The notes below the pieces were generated by a model, which saw only the letters and a list, made by a program, of their open reading frames with translations, was not told where the DNA came from and searched no databases. The position numbers were made by a program, and so were the translations under genes. From the NCBI GenBank assembly GCA_902792115.1, contig CADAYJ010000036.1:1-44296 (forward strand): DNA of 44,296 nucleotides. The letters are read 5' to 3'. The DNA is from an uncultured Ruminococcus sp. Its GTDB lineage: Bacteria > Bacillota > Clostridia > Oscillospirales > Acutalibacteraceae. Shown piece by piece: positions 7,073 to 15,639 of the stretch (positions are counted from its first letter, which is position 1; each line of letters opens with the position of its first letter).

Positions 7073-7999
7073 ATGAAAAAAAAGCGTTTGGTAACAAGAA
7101 GTGACTTCGACGGACTTGTATGCGCAATGATGCTGCGCGAACTGGATATTATTGATGAAATAAAATTTGTACACCCCAAGGACGTTCAGGACGGTAAGAT
7201 CGAGCTGTCAAAGAACGACATCACAACAAATCTGCCGTACGATCCGAGAGTCGGGCTGGCGTTCGATCATCATGAATCGGAGATCGACCGACTCAAGTCG
7301 ATCGAAGCAGGCGGCGAGCTTGTGATCGAGCCGGACGCCCGCAGCGCCGCGAGGGTAGTTTACAATTACTACGGCGGCAAGGCAAAGCTGCCGCTTATAT
7401 CAGACGAGATTATGGAGGCTGTTGACAAGGGCGACAGCGCCGACTTCACCGTTGACGAGATACTCAACCCCACGGGCTGGGTGCTGCTTCATTATCTGAT
7501 GGATCCACGCACAGGTCTCGGCCGTTTCCGTAATTTCCGGATCTCAAACTATGATCTCATGATGCAGCTCATAGGCACGTGTATGGACCACACGATCGAC
7601 GAGATACTGGAGCTGCCCGACGTCAAGGAGCGCGTAGACCTCTACTTTGAGCAGACGGAGCAGTTCAAGGCGCAGCTTGAGCGCATAGCTCAGATCCACG
7701 ACAAGGTCGTTGTCCTCGATCTGCGCAACGAGGAGATAATCCACGCCGGCAACCGCTTCATGATCTACGCTATGTATCCCGAAACAGAGATCTCCGTTCA
7801 CGTAGCATGGGGCTTCAGAAAGCAGAACACGGCTGTAATGATCGGCAAATCTATTGTCAATAAGTCTTCCAAGGTCGATATCGGCGAGCTTTGCCTTAAA
7901 TACGGCGGCGGCGGTCACCACAACGCCGGCACCTGCCAGCTTGATAACGATAAGGTGGACGCTGCACTTCCTGATATTATCAAGGCTCTCAACGGCTGA
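7073..7999 (+). CDS. DHH/DHHA1 phosphoesterase (exopolyphosphatase-like)
   Basis: A 308-residue two-domain phosphoesterase. The N-terminal DHH domain shows SDFDG (residues 10-14) and FDHHES (from residue 64), which carry the manganese ligands. The C-terminal DHHA1 domain ends with the substrate-binding GGGGHHNAG. Relatives include nanoRNases, pAp phosphatases and exopolyphosphatase-like proteins; the true substrate cannot be set from sequence. The ATG at 7073 follows GGAGG by 8 bases; an in-frame TTG two codons earlier is less likely. Monocistronic: own promoter at 6950 and a strong terminator at 8027. Confidence 0.85.
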   Translation: MKKKRLVTRSDFDGLVCAMMLRELDIIDEIKFVHPKDVQDGKIELSKNDITTNLPYDPRVGLAFDHHESEIDRLKSIEAGGELVIEPDARSAARVVYNYYGGKAKLPLISDEIMEAVDKGDSADFTVDEILNPTGWVLLHYLMDPRTGLGRFRNFRISNYDLMMQLIGTCMDHTIDEILELPDVKERVDLYFEQTEQFKAQLERIAQIHDKVVVLDLRNEEIIHAGNRFMIYAMYPETEISVHVAWGFRKQNTAVMIGKSIVNKSSKVDIGELCLKYGGGGHHNAGTCQLDNDKVDAALPDIIKALNG

Positions 8000-8026
8000 T
8001 CGCCGTAACGGAATGATCCGGATACT

Positions 8027-8068
8027 GCCGGGTACAGCGGCTTGCGTCGCTGTATCCGGCTTGTTATT
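8027..8068 (+). terminator. Terminator of the DHH gene
   Basis: GCCGGGTACAGCG and CGCTGTATCCGGC form a 13-pair stem with one wobble around an 8-base loop, followed by TTGTTATTT. Confidence 0.85.
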
Positions 8069-8409
8069 TCTCCGGACGCTGAGTCCCGAAAACGGTTCGC
8101 GTTATAATTTGCTAAGCCGGACCGATCCCTGCTTTGCCTGCCGGAGATGCAGGCTTTTCTATGCGAAAAAAGGACGTGTGAGCGGAAGCTGCACTGTGTT
8201 TTTGAGCGCTGCCGACTGTGTTCTTCGGGCAGATGCTGATCCCGCCGTTGTCAACAGCAATACCGTGTTCAAGCGGCACGAAAAAATCGTCTGATAAGGC
8301 GCAGCTGCTTCGGATTTATATATAATATGAAAAACATCAAAAGTGATATTCGACTTTGATTTGGTCAAAATGTATAATTTTTTACACATTTTATTGGCAT
8401 CGGATAATA
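8061..8409. other. Non-coding stretch before NfeD
   Basis: No gene is supported here. A second terminator-like hairpin, GCCTGC with GCAGGC plus TTTT (8136-8158), follows a lone TATAAT at 8103-8108, but a transcript between them would be only about 45 bases. Short frames crossing the region have no ribosome site and no recognisable product. It could be the remnant of a lost gene. Confidence 0.4.
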
Positions 8410-8438
8410 TTGACTTGACGAACGCCGTTTGGTATAAT
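8410..8438 (+). promoter_or_regulatory. Promoter of the NfeD-SPFH operon
   Basis: TTGACT (8410-8415), 17 bases, TATAAT (8433-8438) with TGG before the -10. It lies about 20 bases before the NfeD ATG. Confidence 0.85.
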
Positions 8439-8459
8439 ATTAGCAGGGAGGTGTACAAA

Positions 8460-8897
8460 ATGGATATTATGCCATTTATCTGGATCGCAGTGATCGTTGT
8501 TATGGCAATTATCGAGGGCGTTACTGCGCAGCTCGTATCCGTATGGTTTGTTGCAGGCGCGCTTGCGGCTGCGATAGTCAGCTTTTTTACCCCCTCGTTC
8601 CCTATACAGCTATTTGTTTTCGTCGGCGTTTCGGTCGTCCTGCTTGCGGCGACAAGGCCGTTCGTCAGAAAGCTGAAAGCGTCAACGAAGGTCGTTCCGA
8701 CAAATGCAGATCGTTTTATCGGTAAAACGGCTGTTGTCCTTGAAGATATCGAGGACGTCAAGGGCAGCGGTCAGGTCAAGGTCGGAGGCAGCGTATGGTC
8801 TGCCAAAACGGCTGCCGGGGTTAAGATCCCAAAGGGTAGCGAGGTTACAGTTAAGGAAATTGTGGGTGTAAAGCTCATCGTTGAACCGAAGGCGTGA
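8460..8897 (+). CDS. NfeD-family membrane protein
   Basis: A 145-residue protein with two to three hydrophobic segments in the first 70 residues and a C-terminal OB-fold-like beta domain (GKTAVVLEDI...GQVKVGG...WSAKT), the NfeD plan. NfeD proteins partner with SPFH/stomatin proteins in membrane microdomains, and the next gene is exactly such a protein, 28 bases on. The ATG at 8460 follows GGGAGGTG. The conserved pair points to membrane organisation or quality control; the exact role is unknown. A frame opening at 8343 would overlap the promoter. Confidence 0.88.
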   Translation: MDIMPFIWIAVIVVMAIIEGVTAQLVSVWFVAGALAAAIVSFFTPSFPIQLFVFVGVSVVLLAATRPFVRKLKASTKVVPTNADRFIGKTAVVLEDIEDVKGSGQVKVGGSVWSAKTAAGVKIPKGSEVTVKEIVGVKLIVEPKA

Positions 8898-8925
8898 CCA
8901 TGAAAGAGAAAAGGAGATGATAACT

Positions 8926-9831
8926 GTGAATGGTGCAGTTTTTTTCGGAATCATTGTTTTTATCGTGATTATTGTGATTATTTCAAACGTAAAGATCGTC
9001 GCGCAGGCTAACGCTTACGTTATCGAGCGTCTGGGTACCTACTACGGAACGTGGTACACAGGCCCTCATGTAAAATGGCCGTTCCTGGACAGGATCGCTA
9101 AGAAAGTATCGCTCAAGGAGCAGGTGGCAGATTTCCCGCCCCAGCAGGTTATCACAAAGGATAACGTCGGTATGCAGATAGATACGGTAGTTTATTTCCA
9201 GATCACCGACGCCAAGCTGTACACATACGGCGTTGAGAACCCGATCTCCGCTATCGAGAACCTCACAGCTACAACGCTGCGTAATATCGTCGGTGAGCTT
9301 GAGCTTGACCACACGCTTTCGTCGCGTGATGTAATCAACTCAAAGATCAGAGTTATTCTCGACGAGGCTACCGACGCATGGGGCATCAAGGTAAACCGTG
9401 TAGAACTTAAAAATATCCTTCCTCCGAAGGAGATTCGTGACGCTATGGAGAAGCAGATGAAGGCTGAGCGTGAGCGCCGCGCAAGGATCCTCGACGCAGA
9501 AGGTGAGAAGGAGAGCCAGATCCTCGTTGCACAGGGCCACAGAGATGCAGCTATCCTCCAGGCAGACGCCATCAAGGAGTCTAAGATCCGTGAAGCTCAG
9601 GGCGAAGCTGAGGCTATCCTAACGGTTCAGCAGGCTTATGCTAATTCCCTCAGAATGTTAAGTGAAGCCAATCCGTCCAATAAGGTCATTGAGCTCAAGA
9701 GTCTTGAAGCGCTTCAGAAGGTCGCGGACGGCAAGGCTACAAAGATCATCGTTCCTTCAAATATGCAGGATCTTGCAGGCATCGTTACATCAATCAAGGA
9801 GATCGCCAACGTAGATCTGCAAAAACAATGA
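8926..9831 (+). CDS. SPFH/band 7 (stomatin-like) membrane protein
   Basis: A 301-residue slipin/stomatin-type protein. An N-terminal membrane anchor (about residues 4-23) is followed by the SPFH domain (NAYVIERLGTY, then LKEQVADFPPQQVITKDNV) and a long Ala/Glu/Arg-rich coiled coil (about 170-240) that supports ring assembly. I chose GTG at 8926, which lies 9 bases after AAGGAG; the ATG at 8917 touches the ribosome site and is unlikely. It is second in an operon with NfeD, its usual partner, and ends at a strong terminator. Confidence 0.9.
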   Translation: MNGAVFFGIIVFIVIIVIISNVKIVAQANAYVIERLGTYYGTWYTGPHVKWPFLDRIAKKVSLKEQVADFPPQQVITKDNVGMQIDTVVYFQITDAKLYTYGVENPISAIENLTATTLRNIVGELELDHTLSSRDVINSKIRVILDEATDAWGIKVNRVELKNILPPKEIRDAMEKQMKAERERRARILDAEGEKESQILVAQGHRDAAILQADAIKESKIREAQGEAEAILTVQQAYANSLRMLSEANPSNKVIELKSLEALQKVADGKATKIIVPSNMQDLAGIVTSIKEIANVDLQKQ

Positions 9832-9851
9832 TTCCGAATCAGGATTATATC

Positions 9852-9892
9852 AGCGCTGCGCTGCCGACGGGCTGTGCGGCGCTGCTTTTTTC
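9852..9892 (+). terminator. Terminator of the NfeD-SPFH operon
   Basis: AGCGCTGCGC (9852-9861) pairs with GTGCGGCGCT (9874-9883) with two wobbles, followed by a T-run (9886-9891). Confidence 0.8.
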
Positions 9893-9933
9893 TCCTCTTT
9901 TTCGCGCTTTTTCAATTTTTTTGGCGCCAGATG

Positions 9934-9962
9934 TTGACGAAAGCCCAAAACTCTGTTACAAT
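9934..9962 (+). promoter_or_regulatory. Promoter of the beta-lactamase-like lipoprotein
   Basis: TTGACG (9934-9939), 17 bases, TACAAT (9957-9962). The roughly 80-base leader can fold: GGGGC near 9993 pairs with GCCCC near 10020 and encloses an AGGT/ACCT hairpin. Confidence 0.75.
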
Positions 9963-10049
9963 AACAAAGGATTAACAAAAGAATTACAAAGTAGGGGCAG
10001 GTGTAACCTTTTGGAAATAAGCCCCGGCAAAGGGATCGTGATCTGACGT

Positions 10050-11306
10050 ATGAAAAAAACACTGTCAATTATGATGGTCTGCGCGCTTCTCGCTTCGGCG
10101 GTCTTCTCAGGCTGCAGCACGCAGTTGCCCGGATTTATCGTAAAAAACAATGAGGAGACCTCCGATACGGACAGCTCCGCCCTCGATGACGGCGAGGTGT
10201 ATTTCCAGTTTTCCGGCAACCCGGAAACGGACGAGGAGGTTTCCGACGAACCGTCAACTTGCCCCCTCGACGATGCAAATATTCAGTCTATCACAAAAAA
10301 TACGAACGAGGTTATCGCTCAGTATCCCGATTTTTCCGGCACGGTGCTTCTTTCTTCGGGAAACCGGATCATCTACGAGCAGTCCTTCGGAAAGACCGGC
10401 GTTAAGAACACGGAGAACGAGAACGACACGATCTATCAGATCGGCTCCGTCACAAAGCAGTTCACCGGCACGGCTGTCATGCAGCTCGTGAACGAAGGAA
10501 AGCTCAGCACGAGCGACACGATAGACAAGTATTTCCCCGACTACAAGTACGACTTCATGGACAAGATCACCGTTGAACATCTTCTCGAAATGACGGCGGG
10601 CATGGGAGACTATATGCAGCTTATCGAGAACAACGAGGAAACTGTCAAGGAGTACGTGAAGGCCGCGAATAAATCGGACGACGACGCCAAGAAGTTTATC
10701 GTCGATACGATCTTCGAGGGCGGCATTTTTACCGATCCCGGCACGACTTACGAATACTCTAATTCGTCGTACTACCTGCTCGGCATTATAATCGAGCAGC
10801 TCTCCGGCATGAGCTACCGCGATTACCTGCAAAAGAACTTCTTCGACCGCGCCGGCATGAAAAACACATACTTCGCCGGCGACGGCAAGGACGCCTGCAC
10901 AGGCTACTCCCCGGCTCAGGAAAAGTATGTCTGCGACAAGGACACAAAGGAGCTTAAAGCCGAGGGCGATTACCCGTACCTCTTTTCGGCAGGCTCCGTC
11001 GTTTCAAATGTTGAGGACGTCAACAAATGGCTCACTCTCGTAACGTCCGACGAGATCTTCTCCGCCGACGACAGAAAAACGATCGAAAAATCGCTTATGC
11101 ACTACAACTACGGCTGGAATACCGCCGACGACCTCTGGCATCACAGCGGAAGAACGTACGCTTACTCGTCGCAGGTCTATGCAGACTACAAGACAGATAC
11201 GCGAATGGTTATTCTGACGAATGTCGCTTTCTACGGAGATCTCAACGAGATCGGGATAAAGGTCTACCTGCCGCTCGTCAACGCCGCGAAGCAGGCGCGC
11301 AAGTAA
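10050..11306 (+). CDS. Beta-lactamase-fold serine hydrolase, lipoprotein
   Basis: A 418-residue extracellular lipoprotein. The signal peptide ends in a lipobox with Cys22 (AVFSGC), followed by an acidic Ser/Asp/Glu-rich linker to about residue 70. The class C beta-lactamase/DD-peptidase fold then shows the nucleophile motif S133-V-T-K136, the YSN motif at 236-238, and HSG in place of the KTG box. Family members include DD-peptidases, esterases and beta-lactamases; the short linker and lipid anchor suggest cell-surface peptidoglycan or peptide work rather than resistance, but this is inference. The ribosome site is weak (AAAGGG, about 15 bases upstream). Confidence 0.87.
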   Translation: MKKTLSIMMVCALLASAVFSGCSTQLPGFIVKNNEETSDTDSSALDDGEVYFQFSGNPETDEEVSDEPSTCPLDDANIQSITKNTNEVIAQYPDFSGTVLLSSGNRIIYEQSFGKTGVKNTENENDTIYQIGSVTKQFTGTAVMQLVNEGKLSTSDTIDKYFPDYKYDFMDKITVEHLLEMTAGMGDYMQLIENNEETVKEYVKAANKSDDDAKKFIVDTIFEGGIFTDPGTTYEYSNSSYYLLGIIIEQLSGMSYRDYLQKNFFDRAGMKNTYFAGDGKDACTGYSPAQEKYVCDKDTKELKAEGDYPYLFSAGSVVSNVEDVNKWLTLVTSDEIFSADDRKTIEKSLMHYNYGWNTADDLWHHSGRTYAYSSQVYADYKTDTRMVILTNVAFYGDLNEIGIKVYLPLVNAAKQARK

Positions 11307-11319
11307 ATAAATCATCCGG

Positions 11320-11347
11320 CTGCCGCAGTAATTGCGGCAGTTTTTTT
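11320..11347 (+). terminator. Terminator after the lipoprotein gene
   Basis: CTGCCGCA (11320-11327) pairs with TGCGGCAG (11333-11340), followed by seven T. Confidence 0.92.
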
Positions 11348-11427
11348 GTTTTGAGTGTGATATTTTGCCGCGCTCGTTTGTTTATATAGTGAAAGGCCTT
11401 TCAGATCAGGCAAGAGGAGGTGCAGGC

Positions 11428-11907
11428 TTGGATCCGACAGAATACAGGCGGATAGCCGGGAAATATCTGAATGCGGTCTACCGCTGCGTTTTTGCGTACT
11501 GCCGAAGCAGGGAGAACGCCGAGGATGCTACGCAGAACGCATTTGTAAAGCTTTTTGAGACAGACACGGAGTTCACTGACGACGAGCATATAAAACGCTG
11601 GCTTATACGCGCGGCGATAAACGAATGTAAAAACGTCTGGAGCTTCATACAGCGCAGGAGTGTCGTGTCACTGGAGGATATCGACGAGGAGCCGTCGTAT
11701 ATGCAGAACCGGGAAAACGAGCTGCTGGAGCTGCTGCTAAAGCTGCCAAAGAATTACAGAGCCGTTCTCCACCTGTATTATTACGAGGGCTTCAGCGTGA
11801 AGGAGACGGCGGAGATACTCGGCATCTCGGAGTCCAACGCTCAGAACAGGCTTATGCGGGCAAGACGGAAGCTGGAGGAATTGATCGAAAAGGAGGAATG
11901 GTTATGA
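11428..11907 (+). CDS. ECF-type RNA polymerase sigma factor
   Basis: A 159-residue sigma-70 family member with only regions 2 and 4. Region 2 includes YCRSRENAEDATQNAFVKLF and the -10 recognition helix near IKRWLIRAAINECKN. Region 4 has the helix-turn-helix YYEGFSVKETAEILGISESN. I chose TTG at 11428, 7 bases after AGGAGG; the frame opens at 11332 but the earlier part overlaps the terminator region. Its stop overlaps the start of the next gene (ATGA), which is the usual sigma/anti-sigma coupling. No clear housekeeping promoter precedes it, so it may activate itself. Confidence 0.9.
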   Translation: MDPTEYRRIAGKYLNAVYRCVFAYCRSRENAEDATQNAFVKLFETDTEFTDDEHIKRWLIRAAINECKNVWSFIQRRSVVSLEDIDEEPSYMQNRENELLELLLKLPKNYRAVLHLYYYEGFSVKETAEILGISESNAQNRLMRARRKLEELIEKEEWL

Positions 11908-12629
11908 CAAGCGAAAAAAGGATTAAAGAGCTGTACGAGCGCGTGTTCGATACTGTCGAAGCGCCGCCGGAGCTTGCAGAAAAGGTGGATAGCGTTCCTG
12001 TAACGTCTTCGCGCACAAAAGCGCACAACGGAAGGAAGGTATACAAGATCGCGGCAGCGCTGGCCGCAGCGGTTATTCTCATAGCGGCAACGGGCGTGGC
12101 AGTTTCCGCAAATATAACATACAGGAGCAAATACAGAACGGTATACTTTAACGGCGAAAAGACGGAAGCCCGACTTGGTACGGCAAATCAGCCGGACGGC
12201 TATGAGGATAAGGTCTTTCAGATCTCGCTGACGCGCGGCGATAAGATCTATATGATAGAGGTCTATGGTGACTTTGACCCAAAGACAGATACGCTTTACA
12301 TCGAAGAACGAGACGGCTATGTTGTCGCTTCGACAGAACCCGAACCGCGGCTGAATCTTTACGAGGATATTGACAGATCGACGTATGGGCAGATAATCAA
12401 TGAATGGGGCAGAGATTGGCTCAGGATATCTATAGGGAGCGCTCATTTCGGCTTTAACCTTGAAGACAGAGATACGTTCACCGTAGCTCCCAACGGCTGC
12501 ATCGTCCGCGCGAGTTGGTGGCATACATCGGAATTCCCTGAGTATGAGGAAATATGGCGGAATAACTATGATCCTTCACGGATCCCGATTCAGATAGATC
12601 CTTACGAAACACCTGATAATGCCGATTGA
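11904..12629 (+). CDS. Probable membrane anti-sigma factor
   Basis: A 241-residue protein with one transmembrane segment (about residues 48-70, AAALAAAVILIAATGVAV) between a short cytoplasmic N-terminus and a long extracellular domain. The N-terminal part (KRIKELYERVFDTVEAPPELAEKV) is the kind of helix that holds ECF sigma factors in Firmicutes. The ATG at 11904 overlaps the sigma stop and lies 7 bases after AGGAGG; ATG at 11898 is too close to that site. The outer domain has no family I recognise and probably senses the signal. Function rests mainly on gene order and topology. Confidence 0.72.
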   Translation: MTSEKRIKELYERVFDTVEAPPELAEKVDSVPVTSSRTKAHNGRKVYKIAAALAAAVILIAATGVAVSANITYRSKYRTVYFNGEKTEARLGTANQPDGYEDKVFQISLTRGDKIYMIEVYGDFDPKTDTLYIEERDGYVVASTEPEPRLNLYEDIDRSTYGQIINEWGRDWLRISIGSAHFGFNLEDRDTFTVAPNGCIVRASWWHTSEFPEYEEIWRNNYDPSRIPIQIDPYETPDNAD

Positions 12630-12648
12630 TTTGCAGAAATAACGATAA

Positions 12649-12690
12649 GGGGTACCGCTGCGTGAAATCGCATTGGTACCCCTCCGTTAT
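12649..12690. terminator. Bidirectional terminator between the anti-sigma gene and sigE
   Basis: GGGGTACC (12649-12656) and GGTACCCC (12675-12682) pair, with an inner TGCG/CGCA step. T-rich sequence follows on the plus side and ends the convergent sigE on the minus side. Confidence 0.85.
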
Positions 12691-13439
12691 TTTTTGAGCG
12701 CTTTTCCGGGCTTGTCGCTCTCCTCAAGCCGGGCGCGCAGCTTTCCAATGATCTTTTTCTCAAGCCTGGAGATGTACGACTGCGAAATCCCCAGCAGGTC
12801 CGCGACCTCCTTCTGCGTGTGCGCGCCCTTTCCGTTCAGCCCGAAGCGCAGCTCCATGATCTCCCTCTCGCGCTTCGACAGGCTCGATACGGCGCTTCTG
12901 AGCATATGACACTCCGCCTGCTGCTCGATCTCCGCGTTGACCGTGTCGCCCTCGCTGCCGAGAATATCGCTCAGCAGCAGCTCGTTGCCGTCCCAGTCCA
13001 CGTTCAGCGGCTCGTCGATGGAGACCTCGTTGCGAAGCTGTGAGCTTTTTCTCAGGAACATCAGTATTTCGTTTTCGATGCAGCGCGAGGCGTATGTCGC
13101 GAGCTTGATGTTTTTCTCCGGGCGGAACGTGTTGACCGCCTTGATAAGCCCTATTGTTCCGATCGAGATCAGATCCTCGATCGACGCCGCGCTCGACTCG
13201 AATTTCTTCGCAATATACACGACGAGCCGCAGATTGTGCGTGATAAGCGGCTCACGGGCGGTTTTTCCGTTTCCGTTTTTCTCCTCCTCGGCGATCTTCT
13301 CCATGATAGTTCGTTCTGCCTCCTTTGAAAGCGGCGGCGGCAGAGTTTCCGGCCCGTTGATGTAGTAGACCGTCTCATCGGACAGACCTTGCCCCAGTGA
13401 GTAAAGAATTGCCCTTATCGACGAGATTATTTTGTTCAT
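12687..13439 (-). CDS. sigE: RNA polymerase sigma-E, mother-cell sporulation sigma factor
   Basis: A 250-residue sigma-70 factor with regions 2-4. Region 2 shows [30 protein letters not shown] and [15 protein letters not shown]. Region 4 ends with the helix-turn-helix [20 protein letters not shown]. The short N-terminal stretch before region 2 is the pro-sequence that SpoIIGA would remove. Placement after spoIIGA (17 bases) settles the identity. ATG at 13439 follows an AAAGGAG site; a much longer frame from 13895 is only spoIIGA read in another frame. It directs early mother-cell transcription in sporulation. Confidence 0.93.
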   Translation of the reverse strand: MNKIISSIRAILYSLGQGLSDETVYYINGPETLPPPLSKEAERTIMEKIAEEEKNGNGKTAREPLITHNLRLVVYIAKKFESSAASIEDLISIGTIGLIKAVNTFRPEKNIKLATYASRCIENEILMFLRKSSQLRNEVSIDEPLNVDWDGNELLLSDILGSEGDTVNAEIEQQAECHMLRSAVSSLSKREREIMELRFGLNGKGAHTQKEVADLLGISQSYISRLEKKIIGKLRARLEESDKPGKALKK

Positions 13440-13456
13440 TGTATCGTCTCCTTTCG

Positions 13457-14305
13457 TCAGTCGAGCAGCTCGCACGGCACAAGAGCGCGCAGCCCTCCGA
13501 GTATATCCTCCTCGCCGCACAGCGCGATGTATACGCACTTTTGGCACGGCACATCGTTGATAAATACCTCGTCGGCCTTGAAGCACGGGAGTATTCCGCG
13601 TCCGCCCACCGACGAAAACGGTACGAAACGTACTCCGCCGACCTCTGTGCGGTAGCGAAGAGTCGTGACCGTTTCGTATTCGATGAGCGCCTGCGGCGTG
13701 ACAGCTCTTGCAGTCTCCCTCCCGATAACGATCACAGGGCACTGAGAGAACGGCTCGCAAAGTGTGTTTCCGGTGTCTATCCTCGCAGGCACGCGGACGG
13801 CGTTTGTGCCGCTCTTTATCGTCAGAATACAGACAGAGCAGTCGCTCTTGTGCCGCCCCGATACCGTCATGAACAGCCTGAAAGCGCCGTAGCATACGAC
13901 GGTGCTGAGAATCAGCATTACGGGAGATATGTTAAGGTAGACAACGCCGTTGCGAAGGACAAGATCCTTCGGCGTAAAGAGAAACCACATAGCGGCGGCA
14001 GAGCCTCCGAAAAAGAACGTCGCCGTCAAAAAAGCTGCAAACAGCTTCAAAAGACGCCGTTTGCCTCTTCTTCCGAACGCCGAGAAAACGGTCGCGGCGC
14101 CGATGCAGAGCTTGACCGGCAGACTCAGAAAGAACGGCAGCGGCGGCAGAAGGATCGTGAGCGCTCCGGCAGCGCCGACAGCAGCGCCCAGCAGCAGCCG
14201 CCTTACCGTAACGCTCTCGTGCAGGTAAAACGAAGCGGCGCACAGCAGCAGAAAGTTGATGATAAGATTTACGCAAAGCAGGATATCAATGTAGATCGTC
14301 TGCAA
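13457..14305 (-). CDS. spoIIGA: Sporulation sigma-E factor-processing peptidase SpoIIGA
   Basis: A membrane-embedded aspartic protease that cleaves pro-sigma-E. The first half has about five transmembrane segments; the second half is a soluble aspartic-protease-like domain with the catalytic Asp in ARIDTGN (residue 177 counted from TTG at 14305) and later SSVGG and GGLRALV segments. Length (282-285) is close to the 309 of B. subtilis. The TTG at 14305 sits 7 bases after GAGGTG and gives an N-terminus like the B. subtilis protein; GTG at 14314 overlaps the ribosome site. Cotranscribed with sigE. Confidence 0.92.
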   Translation of the reverse strand: MQTIYIDILLCVNLIINFLLLCAASFYLHESVTVRRLLLGAAVGAAGALTILLPPLPFFLSLPVKLCIGAATVFSAFGRRGKRRLLKLFAAFLTATFFFGGSAAAMWFLFTPKDLVLRNGVVYLNISPVMLILSTVVCYGAFRLFMTVSGRHKSDCSVCILTIKSGTNAVRVPARIDTGNTLCEPFSQCPVIVIGRETARAVTPQALIEYETVTTLRYRTEVGGVRFVPFSSVGGRGILPCFKADEVFINDVPCQKCVYIALCGEEDILGGLRALVPCELLD

Positions 14306-14317
14306 CGTTATCACCTC

Positions 14318-14366
14318 ACGGTCTATTATCGCACGTCAGATCTTAAAATTTTGTCACAATTGTTTC
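14318..14366 (-). promoter_or_regulatory. Possible Spo0A-controlled promoter of spoIIGA
   Basis: On the minus strand GTGACA lies 21 bases upstream of GATAAT. The B. subtilis spoIIG promoter also has an over-long spacer (22) and needs Spo0A. The sequence around the -35 reads TTTTGTCAC on the plus strand, a partial match to the 0A box TTTTGTCGAA. Confidence 0.35.
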
Positions 14367-14853
14367 ACTGGCTTAATTTTTATTTGCCGCAAAAGAACGC
14401 AAAAAGGTATGCGCTGCCGTTTCCGGCGCACAACGGGAAATATTTACGGATCGCGCACGGTGTACTTGTAAGGCGTGGTGTGCATATCCGTTATTTATGT
14501 GATATCCTGCTTTACAGTTTTCAAAAATGTAGTAGGATAAAGCCGAAACAAGCGCTCTGCGGTATTGATTTTTTGGCGATCGTGTGATATCATATATACG
14601 GCAGCTGCGCACAAAGGCAGACTGACGGCTTTGCGCCGGATCTGCTGTGCATATTCGTCACAATCTCTGTGCGGTGTTGCCGCAAGCTGACAGATACAAC
14701 CGCGCTCCTGCTCTGCTGACGGCGGAGAGGATCTTTTCCCGCGCTTGTTTTTTACGCTTCGGCTGCGGAAACGCTTCCGGGATATCCGGCGCAAGGGTGC
14801 TGTCAGTTCCTTGCTCACGGCTTGCTTTTTATACGAAATGTCAGAAAAAAATC
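14367..14853. other. Non-coding stretch with a possible structured RNA
   Basis: I can support no protein gene. CGGCA-GCTG-CGCAC (14599-14612) can pair with GTGCG-GTGT-TGCCG (14669-14682) across a 4x4 internal loop, an 84-base extended hairpin just after an AT-rich TGATATCATATATA stretch that could act as a -10. No terminator with a good U-tract follows closely, except for the TTTTTT at about 14747-14752. Confidence 0.35.
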
Positions 14854-14882
14854 TTGATTTTTTGCTGAAAAAGATGTATAAT
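14854..14882 (+). promoter_or_regulatory. Promoter of the NifU-like/GGGtGRT operon
   Basis: TTGATT (14854-14859), 17 bases, TATAAT (14877-14882). Confidence 0.8.
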
Positions 14883-14932
14883 TACACAAAAGCGGTGAAT
14901 GAATTATCCCAATCACGAAAGGAGTTTTTATA

Positions 14933-15625
14933 ATGATTTATTCGCACGAAGTAGAAATGATGTGCCCCGTTGCTCAGGGCGTTGCACACGGCGCTGCTCC
15001 GATCCCGGAGGAAGCAAAGTGGGTAAAGGCTAAGGAGATCAAGGACATTTCCGGCTTTACTCACGGTATCGGCTGGTGTGCTCCTCAGCAGGGTACATGT
15101 AAGCTCACCCTCAACGTCAAGGAAGGTGTTATCCAGGAGGCTCTCGTTGAAACGATCGGCTGCTCCGGTATGACTCATTCCGCAGCTATGGCTGCCGAGA
15201 TCCTTCCCGGCAGAACGATCCTTGAGGCTCTCAACACCGACCTCGTCTGTGACGCGATCAACACCGCAATGAGAGAGCTTTTCCTCCAGATCGTTTACGG
15301 CCGTTCGCAGTCCGCTTTCTCCGAGGGCGGTCTCGTAGTCGGCGCCGGTCTTGAAGACCTCGGCAAGGGCCTTCGTTCCCAGATCGGTACAACGTACGGC
15401 ACGCTCAAGAAGGGCCCCCGTTACCTCGAGCTTACAGACGGCTACATCACAGGCCTCGCACTCAACGAGGACGACGAGATCATCGGCTACAAGTTCGTAA
15501 ACTTCGGCAAAATGATGGACTTCATCAAAGCAGGCGACGACGCGAACACAGCCTTTGAGAAGGCACAGGGACAGTACGGCAGAGTTGCAGACGCCGTAAA
15601 GATCGTTGATCCGAGAAAAGAGTAA
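14933..15625 (+). CDS. NifU-like iron-sulfur scaffold-type protein
   Basis: A 230-residue protein with the NifU/IscU N-terminal fold. Candidate cluster-binding cysteines are Cys49 and Cys56 (GWCAPQQGTC) and Cys77 (TIGCSGMTHS), with the middle signature TVETIGCSGM-type block typical of scaffold proteins. Family members of this subtype sit next to GGGtGRT proteins, as here (14 bases to the next gene). It lacks the NifS desulfurase neighbour of classic clusters, so it may serve a special client. ATG follows AAAGGAG. Codon use is strongly biased, like that of the ribosomal genes nearby, suggesting high expression. Confidence 0.82.
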   Translation: MIYSHEVEMMCPVAQGVAHGAAPIPEEAKWVKAKEIKDISGFTHGIGWCAPQQGTCKLTLNVKEGVIQEALVETIGCSGMTHSAAMAAEILPGRTILEALNTDLVCDAINTAMRELFLQIVYGRSQSAFSEGGLVVGAGLEDLGKGLRSQIGTTYGTLKKGPRYLELTDGYITGLALNEDDEIIGYKFVNFGKMMDFIKAGDDANTAFEKAQGQYGRVADAVKIVDPRKE

Positions 15626-15639
15626 GGGGGACTTGAATT

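Noticed and set aside
13440-13895. 152-residue N-terminal extension of sigE
   Set aside because: It lies inside spoIIGA in another frame; ATG 13439 has a proper ribosome site and gives the normal sigma-E length.
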